NCBI GenBank assembly: GCA_947626355.1
Contig: CANQRV010000026.1
Span: forward strand, 1 to 36,258
Length of the DNA stretch: 36,258 bases
Origin: an uncultured Muribaculaceae bacterium
GTDB taxonomy: Bacteria; Bacteroidota; Bacteroidia; Bacteroidales; Muribaculaceae
Direction of reading: 5' to 3'
In this document: piece after piece, positions 26,686 to 34,116 of the stretch
Position numbering within the stretch: the stretch's first letter is position 1
Layout: every line of letters starts with the position of its first letter
The notes under the pieces: generated by a model
What the model was told of the DNA's origin: nothing
The model's database searches: none
Seen by the model: only the letters and a program-made list of their open reading frames with translations
Program-made: the position numbers and the translations under genes

Positions 26686-26721
26686 GACTCCACGCTTTAA
26701 TAAATCATTACAACCGAGAAT

Positions 26722-27303
26722 ATGATTAGAAAACTGTTATATATCATCGTGGCCATAGTGGCCATGTCGGGTCTTACCTCCTGCAACTACAACTCCCTCG
26801 TGGAGAAGCAGCAGACCGTCGACCAGGCCTGGGCCCAGGTCGAGAACCAGTATCAGCGCCGCGCCGACCTCATCCCCAATCTCGTGGCCACCGTGAAGGG
26901 ATACGCCACCCATGAGAGCGAGACCCTCGAGAAGGTGACGCTCGCCCGCGCCAAAGCGACATCGATCACCATCGACGCCGAGAACCTCGACGAGGAGACA
27001 CTGGCGAAATACCAGCAGGCCCAGGGCGAGCTCTCCCAGGCCCTCAAGTCGCTACTCGCCGTCACCGAGGCCTACCCCGACCTCAAGGCCAACGAGAACT
27101 TCATGAATCTCCAGACGCAGCTCGAAGGCACAGAGAACCGCATCTCCACCGAGCGCATGCGCTACACCGAGGCCGTCAAGGAATACAACACCAGCATCAA
27201 GAAGTTCCCGACGGTGATCTACGCCGGTTGGTTCGGCTTCAAGTCCAAGCCCCAGTTCAAGGCCGACGCCGGTGCCGAACGCGCTCCCGAAGTCAAGTTC
27301 TGA
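26722..27303 (+). CDS. LemA family lipoprotein
   Basis: 193 aa. Lipobox GLTSC puts the lipid-modified Cys at residue 21. The mature protein has the LemA pattern: NSLVEKQQTVDQAWAQVENQYQRRADLIPNLVATVKGYATHE, a long helical hairpin, and YPDLKANENFMNLQTQLEGTENRISTERMRYTEAVKEYN. LemA proteins are envelope-anchored helical bundles of uncertain role and are often beside a TPM-domain gene; here that partner is missing, and an FKBP-like lipoprotein gene follows 24 bases later. It is probably cotranscribed with the upstream glycyl-tRNA synthetase gene since no promoter is visible in the 36-base gap. Confidence 0.93.
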   Translation: MIRKLLYIIVAIVAMSGLTSCNYNSLVEKQQTVDQAWAQVENQYQRRADLIPNLVATVKGYATHESETLEKVTLARAKATSITIDAENLDEETLAKYQQAQGELSQALKSLLAVTEAYPDLKANENFMNLQTQLEGTENRISTERMRYTEAVKEYNTSIKKFPTVIYAGWFGFKSKPQFKADAGAERAPEVKF

Positions 27304-27327
27304 CCATCTTACCCTTCTGAATCTCTG

Positions 27328-27867
27328 ATGAAATATCTGAAATATATTCTTTTCGGGTCGTTGATGCCACTCCTCGCCTCCTGTCTCGGCGAAGACGAGA
27401 AGAGGGAGAACGACTACAGGGAATGGCGCGAGCAGAACACCAGCTACCTGCTCGCGCTCGAAAACGAGACCGTAGACGGCCGCAAGACCTACACCCGCTA
27501 CGTGCCGCCATGGGCGCCCGGCACTTTCGTGCTCATCAAGTGGCACAACGACACCACGCTGACAAGAAAGAACCTCTCGCCGCTCGACAACTCCACGGTG
27601 CAGGTGGTCTACGAGCTTTTCGACATCGACTCCGTGTCGAAGGACAACTCCTTCAGCCGCACCGACAGCGTATACACCACGCGCCCCAACCAGAATGTGG
27701 TGGGCTTCTGGGCAGCCCTCACCCGTATGCACGTCGGCGACAGCGTCACGATGGCGATGCCTTACACAGCCGGCTACGGCGTGTCGTCGTATAACTCGAT
27801 TCTCCCCTATTCGACGCTCATCTTCAATGTGAAGCTGAAGGCCGTCACGGCTTTCGAGCGTCCCTGA
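27328..27867 (+). CDS. FKBP-type peptidyl-prolyl isomerase-like lipoprotein
   Basis: 179 aa. Lipobox LLASC gives Cys19 as the anchored residue, followed by an acidic linker. The C-terminal 110 residues follow the FKBP fold order: GTFVLIKWHND, VQVVYELFD, NVVGFWAALTRMHVGDSVTMAMPYTAGYG and STLIFNVKLKAV, which match the active-site strand and the terminal beta-strand of FKBP proteins. It would catalyse prolyl cis-trans isomerisation of envelope proteins, although several aromatic active-site residues of FKBP12 are not obvious, so it may be chaperone-only. It is 24 bases downstream of lemA. Confidence 0.82.
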   Translation: MKYLKYILFGSLMPLLASCLGEDEKRENDYREWREQNTSYLLALENETVDGRKTYTRYVPPWAPGTFVLIKWHNDTTLTRKNLSPLDNSTVQVVYELFDIDSVSKDNSFSRTDSVYTTRPNQNVVGFWAALTRMHVGDSVTMAMPYTAGYGVSSYNSILPYSTLIFNVKLKAVTAFERP

Positions 27868-27886
27868 AAGGAATCCTGATCGAAAA

Positions 27887-27996
27887 CCGGCCCATGCCCC
27901 GGTCGGTCTGTAGGGACGCTTTTCAAAGCGTCCGCCTATCGGAAACCGGCGTTGCTCATGTCGGTGGGGAAACGTGCCGGAGGCACGTTCCTACAG
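27887..27996. repeat. REPIN-like inverted pair of hairpin repeats (modules A and B)
   Basis: CTGTAGGGAC at 27908 opens a hairpin (GGACGCTTT / AAAGCGTCC), and GTTCCTACAG ends at 27996 after a second hairpin (AACGTGCC / GGCACGTT, 27971-27989). The two modules point at each other, so the ends form an inverted repeat CTGTAGGnAC ... GTnCCTACAG, the layout of a REPIN. The prefix CCGGCCCATGCCCCGG (27887-27902) recurs ahead of the copy at 30978. The element lies between the FKBP-like gene and a small lipoprotein gene. Confidence 0.7.
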
Positions 27997-28035
27997 GATT
28001 ACATTACCTAAGTCAGCAATTCTTAAGATATAGCT

Positions 28036-28374
28036 ATGACTGTCAGAAATAAGATGATGCTTGCGGCCTGCGCCGCAAGCATCGCTGTTCTCGCCTCGGC
28101 ATGCTCCGGCACGGAGAAAGCCGAGGGCGTCGCCGCCGAGATGGAGGCGGCCCAGATGATGGGGCGCTCCGACGCGAAGCGCCTTCTCACCCGCGAATGG
28201 AGCGACTCCTCAGCCCTCGACACCGAGATAGATTCCATCAAGGCCGCCCGCGACAGGTGGGTAGCCCGCAATCCGGCGACATCGGGCGCCTACGATTCCA
28301 CTTACCTGCACACGGTAAAGGCGGTAGACCCGCAGCTCTACCGCCACATCAGGTCGCGCCTCGAAAGACGCTGA
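28036..28374 (+). CDS. Small lipoprotein of unknown function (112 aa)
   Basis: Signal sequence with lipobox ASAC, acylated Cys at residue 23, then SGTEKAEG. The mature chain of about 90 residues is predicted helical and charged (AAEMEAAQMMGRSDAKRLLTREW ... IDSIKAARDRWVARNP) and ends with RHIRSRLERR. I recognise no family. The start ATG at 28036 follows a REPIN-like repeat region with no clear TAnnTTTG promoter, and it converges on the TIGR02757 gene with 2 bases between the stops. Confidence 0.72.
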   Translation: MTVRNKMMLAACAASIAVLASACSGTEKAEGVAAEMEAAQMMGRSDAKRLLTREWSDSSALDTEIDSIKAARDRWVARNPATSGAYDSTYLHTVKAVDPQLYRHIRSRLERR

Positions 28375-28376
28375 CC

Positions 28377-29174
28377 TCACTCCCCCACTCCGATCCCGAA
28401 GAGGGCGTAGTCGTAGGCCACCGGGTCGTCGGGACGCAGCGTGCGAAGCACCGCCGTGAGCTCATCCACGCACTTCCGGTCGTTGGCCTTCCTTGTCAGC
28501 AGCCCGAGCTCGCGCGCCGTGTTCCCCACGTGTACGTCAAGCGGTATGTAGAGTTTGCTTTTCGGTATCGAGCTCCATACTCCCATGTCGACGATGCCGT
28601 CGTCGCGCACCAGCCAGCGCAGCGCCATGTTTATGCGCTTAAGCGCCGTGTTGCCGAGGTTCACGGGCAGGCAGCGGCTGCACGTCTCCCCGCCGTTGAC
28701 GTCACACATGATCTTCTGAAGCTCCCCGACGAGATGCCACGCCGGAGCTTCCTTCTCGCCGGCGCCCGTCGCTGCCGAAAAGGCGTCGAGCGAGCCGTAG
28801 CGGCGGTAGACCTCGTGCAGCCCGCGCAGGAAATAGCTGAAATGGCGCCCGAAAAACGTCCGGTGGATGTTCATCTCGGGGGGCAGGTCCTCATATCCCT
28901 CGTCCATGACGTAGGCATAGGGCTCGTGGTCCATAAGCGTGAGCATCTTCTCGCAGTTGCGGCATATCATCGTGCGGTTGCCCCAGGCGATGATGGCCGA
29001 GAGCAGCGCCGTGGTCTCGATGTCCTGGAGGCGCGTGAAGCGCCTTGGAAACTGCACCGGGTCGCTGCCGATGAATTCCGGCCTGTTGATGCGCAGCGTC
29101 TCCGCGTCGAGCAGCGCCGCCACGTCGGGAGCCACGGCCGGCCGGCATCCCGCTTTGAGATCTTCCCCTTTCAT
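28377..29174 (-). CDS. TIGR02757 family protein
   Basis: 265 aa soluble protein of a family common in Bacteroidota and a few other phyla, of unknown function, distantly like HhH-GPD DNA glycosylases in its helical layout. Motifs seen: DPVQFPRRFTRLQDIETTALLSAIIAWGNRTMI near the N-terminus; CSRCLPVNLGNTALKRINMALRWLVRDDGIVDMGVW; SKLYIPLDVHVGNTARELGLLTRK; and a C-terminal PDDPVAYDYALFGIGV. The start at 29174 overlaps the upstream glycosidase stop by 4 bases (ATGA), so the two are one operon. A much longer frame upstream is just the shadow of that gene. Confidence 0.9.
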   Translation of the reverse strand: MKGEDLKAGCRPAVAPDVAALLDAETLRINRPEFIGSDPVQFPRRFTRLQDIETTALLSAIIAWGNRTMICRNCEKMLTLMDHEPYAYVMDEGYEDLPPEMNIHRTFFGRHFSYFLRGLHEVYRRYGSLDAFSAATGAGEKEAPAWHLVGELQKIMCDVNGGETCSRCLPVNLGNTALKRINMALRWLVRDDGIVDMGVWSSIPKSKLYIPLDVHVGNTARELGLLTRKANDRKCVDELTAVLRTLRPDDPVAYDYALFGIGVGE

Positions 29175-30682
29175 TTCACTTTCAGCGTTACGGGCTGCGA
29201 CTCGCGGTTCATGCGGTCGAGCGATGTCACTATATATGTGTTTCCCTCCACGGTCTGCGCCGCATCGGCGTCGGCCACGCGCAGCCGCGTGTAAGGCGTC
29301 AGTGCGATGATCGCCTCCGCCAGCTCCGTGTCGGGACGCTCGCCGGGATAGAACTCGTAGACCACGTAGCGCACGGCGTCGGTGTCTTTCTGCCTCGGTC
29401 CTGCCGCCGGAGCCTCCCAGTCGATGAAGAGCCTGCCGTCTTCCTTCACGAGGCGCACGCCCGTCGGGGGCGCCGGGCGCCGCGTCTTGTCGCCGTAGGC
29501 CGGCGGCAGCGCGATGGTCGACTGGTATTTCATGGCCAGTGAGTCGGCCACGCCGCCGTAGTTGCCGGTCACCCAGTAGCCGTGCCACCACACGTTGCCC
29601 TTCACGTTGGGCAGCCTCCGCGAGAGCCTCACTTTGGTGTCGAGCTCGTTGCTGTCGTTGTTGTCCGGGTCGGCGGAGTCCATGGTGCGCTTCACGTCCT
29701 GGCCGATATAGACGTCGACGCCGTTGGCGTTGTCGTTCCACCACTCGGCGAGGTGCCGGCTCGGCGCCGCCCTCGTGTCGAGGCTCCAGTAGAGCTGCGG
29801 GGCCAGATAGTCGATCCAGCCTTTCTTCGCCCAGAGCAGAGGGTCGGCGTAGAGGTCGTCGTAGTTCTGCAGCCCCGAGCTGCGGCTGCCCCGCGGGTCG
29901 CTCGAGGAGTTGCGCCAGATGCCGAAGGGGCTCACGCCGAAGCGCACCCAGGGCTTGCGCCCCTTGATGGTGGAGTGGAGCTGCTCGATCAGCAGGTCCA
30001 CGTTGTGGCGCCGCCAGTCGTCGCGCCCCATCCCGTTGCCGAAGCGCGCGTAGCTCGCCCCGTCGCCGTCGAATTTCCTGCCGTTGGCCGGGTAGGGATA
30101 GAAATAGTCGTCGATGTGTATGGCGTCGACGTCATAGCGGCTCACTATGTCGTCTACCACCTTGCAGATGAAGTCGCGGTTCTCCTGATAGGCCGGGTCG
30201 AAGAATGTCTGGCCGTTGAATTTCACGAACCTTTCTGGGTGCTTCTTCGATGCGTGCGACGCCGGAAGCACGTCTTTCGGCGAGGAGGTCACGCGGTAGG
30301 GATTGAGCCAGGCGTGAAACTCCATGCCGCGGGCGTGCGCCTCGTCGAGGGCATACTGGAGAGGGTCCCACTCCGGCTGCGGCGCTTTGCCGCGCTTGCC
30401 CGTGAGCCATGCCGACCACGGCTCCAGCTCCGACTTATACAGCGCGTCGGCCGTGGGACGCACCTGGAAGATCACAGCGTTGCAGCCGGCGTCGGCCAGC
30501 AGGTCGAGCTGCTCACGGATGTATTGCTGCGCCTGGGCCGTCGACTTGTTCTGCCACTGCGTCTGGCCGATCACGTGTAGCCACGCCCCACGGAATTCCC
30601 GCTTCGGGTTCTCGCTCTGCGCGTTGGCCATAGCCGCCGCGAGCAGCATGAGGAGAAATGCGTATGTCTTGATAATATTCAT
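29171..30682 (-). CDS. Glycoside hydrolase-like family 10 (GHL10, DUF187-type) exported protein
   Basis: 503 aa. Signal peptide 1-22 (TYAFLLMLLAAAMANA) then QSENPKREFRGAWLHVIGQTQW, the family opening. A TIM-barrel of about 300 residues follows, with NAVIFQVRPTADALYKSELEPWSAWLTG, FHAWLNPYRV, YDVDAIHIDDYFYPYP (acidic residues in the putative catalytic strand), WVRFGVSPFGIWRN and DYLAPQLYWSLD. A C-terminal fibronectin-type or Ig-like domain starts around residue 410 (RPAPPTGVRLVKEDGRLFIDWEAP). GHL10 proteins are thought to act on peptidoglycan or related glycans; this is a family inference. Start ATG 30682 is chosen over an extension through repeat DNA. Confidence 0.9.
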   Translation of the reverse strand: MNIIKTYAFLLMLLAAAMANAQSENPKREFRGAWLHVIGQTQWQNKSTAQAQQYIREQLDLLADAGCNAVIFQVRPTADALYKSELEPWSAWLTGKRGKAPQPEWDPLQYALDEAHARGMEFHAWLNPYRVTSSPKDVLPASHASKKHPERFVKFNGQTFFDPAYQENRDFICKVVDDIVSRYDVDAIHIDDYFYPYPANGRKFDGDGASYARFGNGMGRDDWRRHNVDLLIEQLHSTIKGRKPWVRFGVSPFGIWRNSSSDPRGSRSSGLQNYDDLYADPLLWAKKGWIDYLAPQLYWSLDTRAAPSRHLAEWWNDNANGVDVYIGQDVKRTMDSADPDNNDSNELDTKVRLSRRLPNVKGNVWWHGYWVTGNYGGVADSLAMKYQSTIALPPAYGDKTRRPAPPTGVRLVKEDGRLFIDWEAPAAGPRQKDTDAVRYVVYEFYPGERPDTELAEAIIALTPYTRLRVADADAAQTVEGNTYIVTSLDRMNRESQPVTLKVK

Positions 30683-30759
30683 AATGTTGTGCTTAAATGG
30701 ATTCTTGTCAGATATCCCGGGCTTCTCTCGGTTCTCACTCTTGCGCGAAGCGCTGACAC

Positions 30760-30853
30760 GGGAGAGGCGGCGTCTCGCCGCCACCCACGAGTCCATAGGT
30801 ATCATTGCCGACGTAGCCTCGCTTCGCGAAGGCGGCGAGACGCCGCCACTCCC
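30760..30853. repeat. REPIN-like module C, paired copy 1
   Basis: The left arm GGCGGCGTCTCGCCGCC and the right arm GGCGGCGAGACGCCGCC are exact reverse complements, and the ends are GGGAG ... CTCCC. Between them lies GAGTCCATAGGTATC and CTCGCTTCGCGAAGG. Each arm alone folds to a 7-bp hairpin. A second paired copy is at 35402-35528 and a single arm at 33924-33948. Confidence 0.75.
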
Positions 30854-30921
30854 ATTATTGCGCGAAGCGCCCGCTAAATTACAAAAAATCCCCCATTCGG
30901 CGAAAAGAAAAAATTTTTTAC

Positions 30922-30929
30922 TAATTTTG
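30922..30929 (+). promoter_or_regulatory. -7 element of the valS promoter
   Basis: TAATTTTG preceded by an A/T-rich tract. A -33 TTTG is absent at the expected distance (TTCG at 30896-30899 is 22 bases away). The leader to the valS ATG would be about 130 bases and includes a module A repeat. Confidence 0.55.
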
Positions 30930-30949
30930 CAGTCTGTTACAACCCCTTA

Positions 30950-31006
30950 CCGGCCCATGCCCCGGCCATATCCCGGCCTGTAGGGACGTTTTTCAAAGCG
31001 TCCGCC
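30950..31006 (+). repeat. Module A repeat in the valS leader
   Basis: Prefix CCGGCCCATGCCCCGG (30950-30965), then CTGTAGGGAC from 30978 and a hairpin to CCGCC at 31006. Compared with the 27908 copy one stem C is T, giving a G-U wobble, so the fold is kept. Confidence 0.7.
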
Positions 31007-31064
31007 TGTCAGGAATCGTCCCGCCGGGCCTCTTTTATATACTGATCATAAAAATCATCGAAAT

Positions 31065-33698
31065 ATGAACGAATTAGCCACCAAATACGACCCCGCCGAA
31101 GTCGAGGACAAATGGTATGCCTACTGGATGGAGCACCGCCTGTTCCATTCCGAGCCCGACGACCGCGAGCCTTTCTGCATCGTCATCCCGCCGCCAAACG
31201 TCACCGGCGTCCTCCACATGGGCCACATGCTCAACAATACCATCCAGGACATCCTCACCCGTCGCGCACGCATGGAGGGAAAGAACGCCCTCTGGGTACC
31301 CGGCACCGACCACGCCGCCATCTCCACCGAGGCCAAGGTTGTGGCCAAGCTCGCCGCCGAGGGCATCTCGAAGAGCTCCCTCACCCGCGAGGAGTTCCTC
31401 GCCCACGCATGGGACTGGACACATAAGTACGGAGGCATAATCCTTCAGCAGCTCCGCAAGCTCGGAGCCTCCTGCGACTGGGAGCGCACGGCCTTCACTA
31501 TGGACGAGACCCGCTCCCGCAGCGTGATCGAGGTCTTCAACCGCCTCTACGAGAAGGGTCTCATCTATCGCGGCGTCCGCATGGTCAACTGGGACCCCAA
31601 GGCCCTCACCGCCCTCAGCGACGAGGAGGTGATATATAAGGAGGAGCAGAGCCACCTCTACCACCTCCGCTACAAGGTGGAGGATGACCCCGAGGGGCGC
31701 TATATCGTGGTGGCCACCACCCGCCCCGAGACCATCCTCGGCGACACCGCCGTCTGCGTCAACCCCGCCGACGAGCGCTACACCTGGCTCAAGGGAAAGC
31801 GCGTCATCGTGCCTCTCGTGGGCCGCTCCGTGCCTATCATCATGGACTCCTACGTCGAGATGGACTTCGGCACCGGTTGCCTCAAGGTCACTCCGGCCCA
31901 CGACGTCAACGACTACATGCTCGGCGACAGGTATAACCTCCCCTCCATCGACATCTTCAACGACGACGGCACCATCTCCGAGCGCGGCGGCATGTACGTC
32001 GGCAAGGACCGCTTCGTGGTCCGCAAGGAAATCATGGACGACCTGCAGAAGGCCGGCCTCGTGGAGAAGGTCGAGGACTACGTCAACAAGGTGGGCCACT
32101 CGGAGCGCACGGATGCCGTGATCGAGCCCAAGCTCTCCATGCAGTGGTTTGTGAGGATGCAGCCACTCGTCGGCCCCGCCCTCGACGCCGTGGAGTCCGA
32201 CTCCATCAAGTTCGTGCCCTCTAAGTTCAAGAACATCTACCGCCACTGGATGACCGGCATCAAGGACTGGTGCATCTCCCGCCAGCTCTGGTGGGGCCAT
32301 CAGATTCCCGCCTGGTATCTCCCTGACGGAGGCTTCGTGGTGGCACGCAATGTGGAGGAGGCCCTCCTCAAGGCCATAGAGAAGAGCGGCAACGCATCCC
32401 TCACTCCCGCCGACCTCAGGCGCGACCCCGACTGCCTCGACACATGGTTCTCCTCCTGGCTCTGGCCCCTCGCCCTCTTCAACGGCATCCTCGACCCCGA
32501 AAATAAGGAGTTTAAGTATTATTACCCCACCACCGACCTCGTCACGGCCCCCGACATCATCTTCTTCTGGGTGGCCCGTATGATCGTGGCCGGATATGAG
32601 TTTGCCGGCGATATGCCCTTCCGCAATGTCTACTTCACGGGCATCGTGCGCGACAAGCTCGGCCGCAAGATGTCGAAGTCGCTCGGCAACTCCCCCGACC
32701 CGCTGGAGCTCATCGCCAAGTATGGCGCCGACGGCGTGCGCATGGGCATCATGCTCGCCGCCCCGGCCGGCCACGACATAATGTACGACGACAGCCTCTG
32801 CGAGCAGGGACGCAATTTCTGCAACAAGATCTGGAATGCCTTCCGCCTCGTGAAGGGCTGGCAGGTCGACGCGTCCGCTCCACAGCCCGACTCCTCTAAG
32901 GAGGGCATCGAGTGGATGGGCGCCCGCATCAACAACACCCTCGCTGAGGTGGCCGACCTCATGGGCAAGTTCCGCATCTCGGAGGCCCTCATGGCCGTCT
33001 ACCGTCTCTTCTGGGACGAGTTCTCGTCCTGGTATCTCGAGGTCATTAAGCCCGCCTACGGCTCCCCCGTCGACGCCGCCACCTACGAGAAGACTCTCGA
33101 CTACTTCGACACGCTGCTCCGCCTGCTCCATCCTTTCATGCCTTTCATCACGGAGGAGCTCTGGCAGCACCTCCGCGACCGAGCCGAGGGCGAGAGCATA
33201 ATGTATGCCCGCCTACCGGAGGCCGTTGAGTACGACGACGCCATCCTCGCCCGCTTCGAGCATCTCAAGGAGGTCGTGGCCGGCATCCGCACCGTGCGCA
33301 AGCAGAAGCAGATACCCCAGAAGGAGCCCGTCAAGCTCTTCATCAAGGGCCCGCACGACGACGCCCTCGACGCCATCCTCATCAAGATGGGCAATCTCGA
33401 GATGATCGACCTCGTCGAGGAGAAGGTCTCTCCCTCCGCCTCCTTCATCGTGGGTGCCGTGGAATACAGCATACCCCTCGAGGGCAACCTCGTCGACGTC
33501 GACGCCGAGATAAAGAAGCTCGAGAAAGACCTCGCCTACTACGAGGGATTCCTCGCCACAGTGCGTAAGAAGCTCGGCAACGAGCGCTTCGTCTCCAGCG
33601 TCCCCGAGAAGGTCGTGGCAATGGAGCGCAAGAAAGAGAACGACGCCCTGGAGAAGATCGAGGCCATCAGGGCCTCCCTCGCCGCCTTCGGCAGATAA
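31065..33698 (+). CDS. valS: Valine-tRNA ligase
   Basis: 877 aa class I synthetase charging tRNA-Val. The HIGH motif is HMGH at residues 51-54 (after PPPNVTGVL), the KMSKS motif at 535-539 ([10 protein letters not shown]). The editing domain is between ([33 protein letters not shown]). The anticodon-binding helical region includes [16 protein letters not shown] sequence and YLEVIKP; the C-terminal 70 residues form the coiled-coil tRNA arm ([20 protein letters not shown] ... [18 protein letters not shown]). Length matches relatives. It is preceded by a long leader containing a hairpin repeat, with no T-box, and followed by the terminator at 33784-33817. Confidence 0.97.
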   Translation: MNELATKYDPAEVEDKWYAYWMEHRLFHSEPDDREPFCIVIPPPNVTGVLHMGHMLNNTIQDILTRRARMEGKNALWVPGTDHAAISTEAKVVAKLAAEGISKSSLTREEFLAHAWDWTHKYGGIILQQLRKLGASCDWERTAFTMDETRSRSVIEVFNRLYEKGLIYRGVRMVNWDPKALTALSDEEVIYKEEQSHLYHLRYKVEDDPEGRYIVVATTRPETILGDTAVCVNPADERYTWLKGKRVIVPLVGRSVPIIMDSYVEMDFGTGCLKVTPAHDVNDYMLGDRYNLPSIDIFNDDGTISERGGMYVGKDRFVVRKEIMDDLQKAGLVEKVEDYVNKVGHSERTDAVIEPKLSMQWFVRMQPLVGPALDAVESDSIKFVPSKFKNIYRHWMTGIKDWCISRQLWWGHQIPAWYLPDGGFVVARNVEEALLKAIEKSGNASLTPADLRRDPDCLDTWFSSWLWPLALFNGILDPENKEFKYYYPTTDLVTAPDIIFFWVARMIVAGYEFAGDMPFRNVYFTGIVRDKLGRKMSKSLGNSPDPLELIAKYGADGVRMGIMLAAPAGHDIMYDDSLCEQGRNFCNKIWNAFRLVKGWQVDASAPQPDSSKEGIEWMGARINNTLAEVADLMGKFRISEALMAVYRLFWDEFSSWYLEVIKPAYGSPVDAATYEKTLDYFDTLLRLLHPFMPFITEELWQHLRDRAEGESIMYARLPEAVEYDDAILARFEHLKEVVAGIRTVRKQKQIPQKEPVKLFIKGPHDDALDAILIKMGNLEMIDLVEEKVSPSASFIVGAVEYSIPLEGNLVDVDAEIKKLEKDLAYYEGFLATVRKKLGNERFVSSVPEKVVAMERKKENDALEKIEAIRASLAAFGR

Positions 33699-33783
33699 CG
33701 ATACATGGATCTTAAATTATAATCAATATCACACGAGCCGCCGCCTATCATAATCATCAGCAAGCCATAACAGGCGGCTCACC

Positions 33784-33818
33784 GGGCCGGATAATCGCGA
33801 GATTGTCCGGCCCTTCTT
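33784..33818 (+). terminator. Terminator of valS
   Basis: GGGCCGGATAATC (33784-33796) pairs with GATTGTCCGGCCC (33801-33813) with one G-U wobble and a 4-base loop, followed by TTCTT. Confidence 0.8.
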
Positions 33819-33923
33819 ATATAATAGCGGAATAAAGCGATACCTGTGGCCATAAACCCTAACTTTGCCCCCGGGAAACCTCCGAAAACTTTTTGAGCGA
33901 AGCGCCCTCCCGAATCCGACCCT

Positions 33924-33948
33924 CTGGGAGAGGCGGCGTCCCGCCGCC
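33924..33948. repeat. Module C, single arm
   Basis: CTGGGAGAGGCGGCG followed by TCCCGCCGCC, the same as the left arm of the 35402 copy, but with no partner arm within the region before the recombinase gene. It may be a degraded element. Confidence 0.6.
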
Positions 33949-34064
33949 ATTTCCGGCTCGAATCCGGCTGGTCCCCGGGATTCTCTCGGTTCTCGGGTTT
34001 CTTGAGATAATCTCGATATTCCCGATAATCGGGCTAATCGGGACCTTCCCGGCTCTTGACCCTT

Positions 34065-34082
34065 CACTCTTGCGCGAAGCGC
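34065..34082 (+). repeat. CACTCTTGCGCGAAGCGC motif
   Basis: One of four close copies in the right third of the window (24999-25018 with a compensated change, 30736-30753, 30858-30870 partial, and here). The core GCGC-GAA-GCGC-like arrangement can form a small hairpin. It lies 35 bases ahead of the recombinase ATG. Confidence 0.55.
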
Positions 34083-34116
34083 TTGACTCTTCACTCTTGA
34101 CTCTTAATTGAAAGCC

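Larger units (their letters stand above)
30683..31064. other. Repeat-bearing intergenic region between divergent GHL10 and valS genes
   Basis: 382 bases with no gene. From left to right: a CACTCTTGCGCGAAGCGC motif (30736-30753), the paired GC-rich module C (30760-30853), a second TTGCGCGAAGCGC (30858-30870), an A/T-rich stretch with the valS promoter (30922-30929), and module A with its prefix in the valS leader (30950-31006). No minus-strand promoter for the GHL10 gene is convincing. Confidence 0.7.
33699..34116. other. Intergenic region between valS and the tyrosine recombinase
   Basis: 418 bases without a gene. It contains a loose hairpin (GAGCCGCC 33735-33742 / GGCGGCTC 33773-33780), the valS terminator, a lone TAACTTTG at 33860-33867 that could be the recombinase promoter but has no -33 partner, a single module C arm (33924-33948), a stretch rich in TTCTCGGTTCTCGGG and ATAATCGGG, and a CACTCTTGCGCGAAGCGC motif (34065-34082). 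Confidence 0.7.

Noticed and set aside
28377-29744. Longer version (455 codons) of the TIGR02757 gene
   Set aside because: The extra 190 codons are Arg-rich and out of frame with the GHL10 gene they overlap; the ATGA overlap at 29171-29174 marks the real start.
33860-33867. TAACTTTG as promoter of the recombinase gene
   Set aside because: Good -7 match but no -33 element, and 250 bases of repeat DNA lie between it and the ATG. Mentioned only in the intergenic description.
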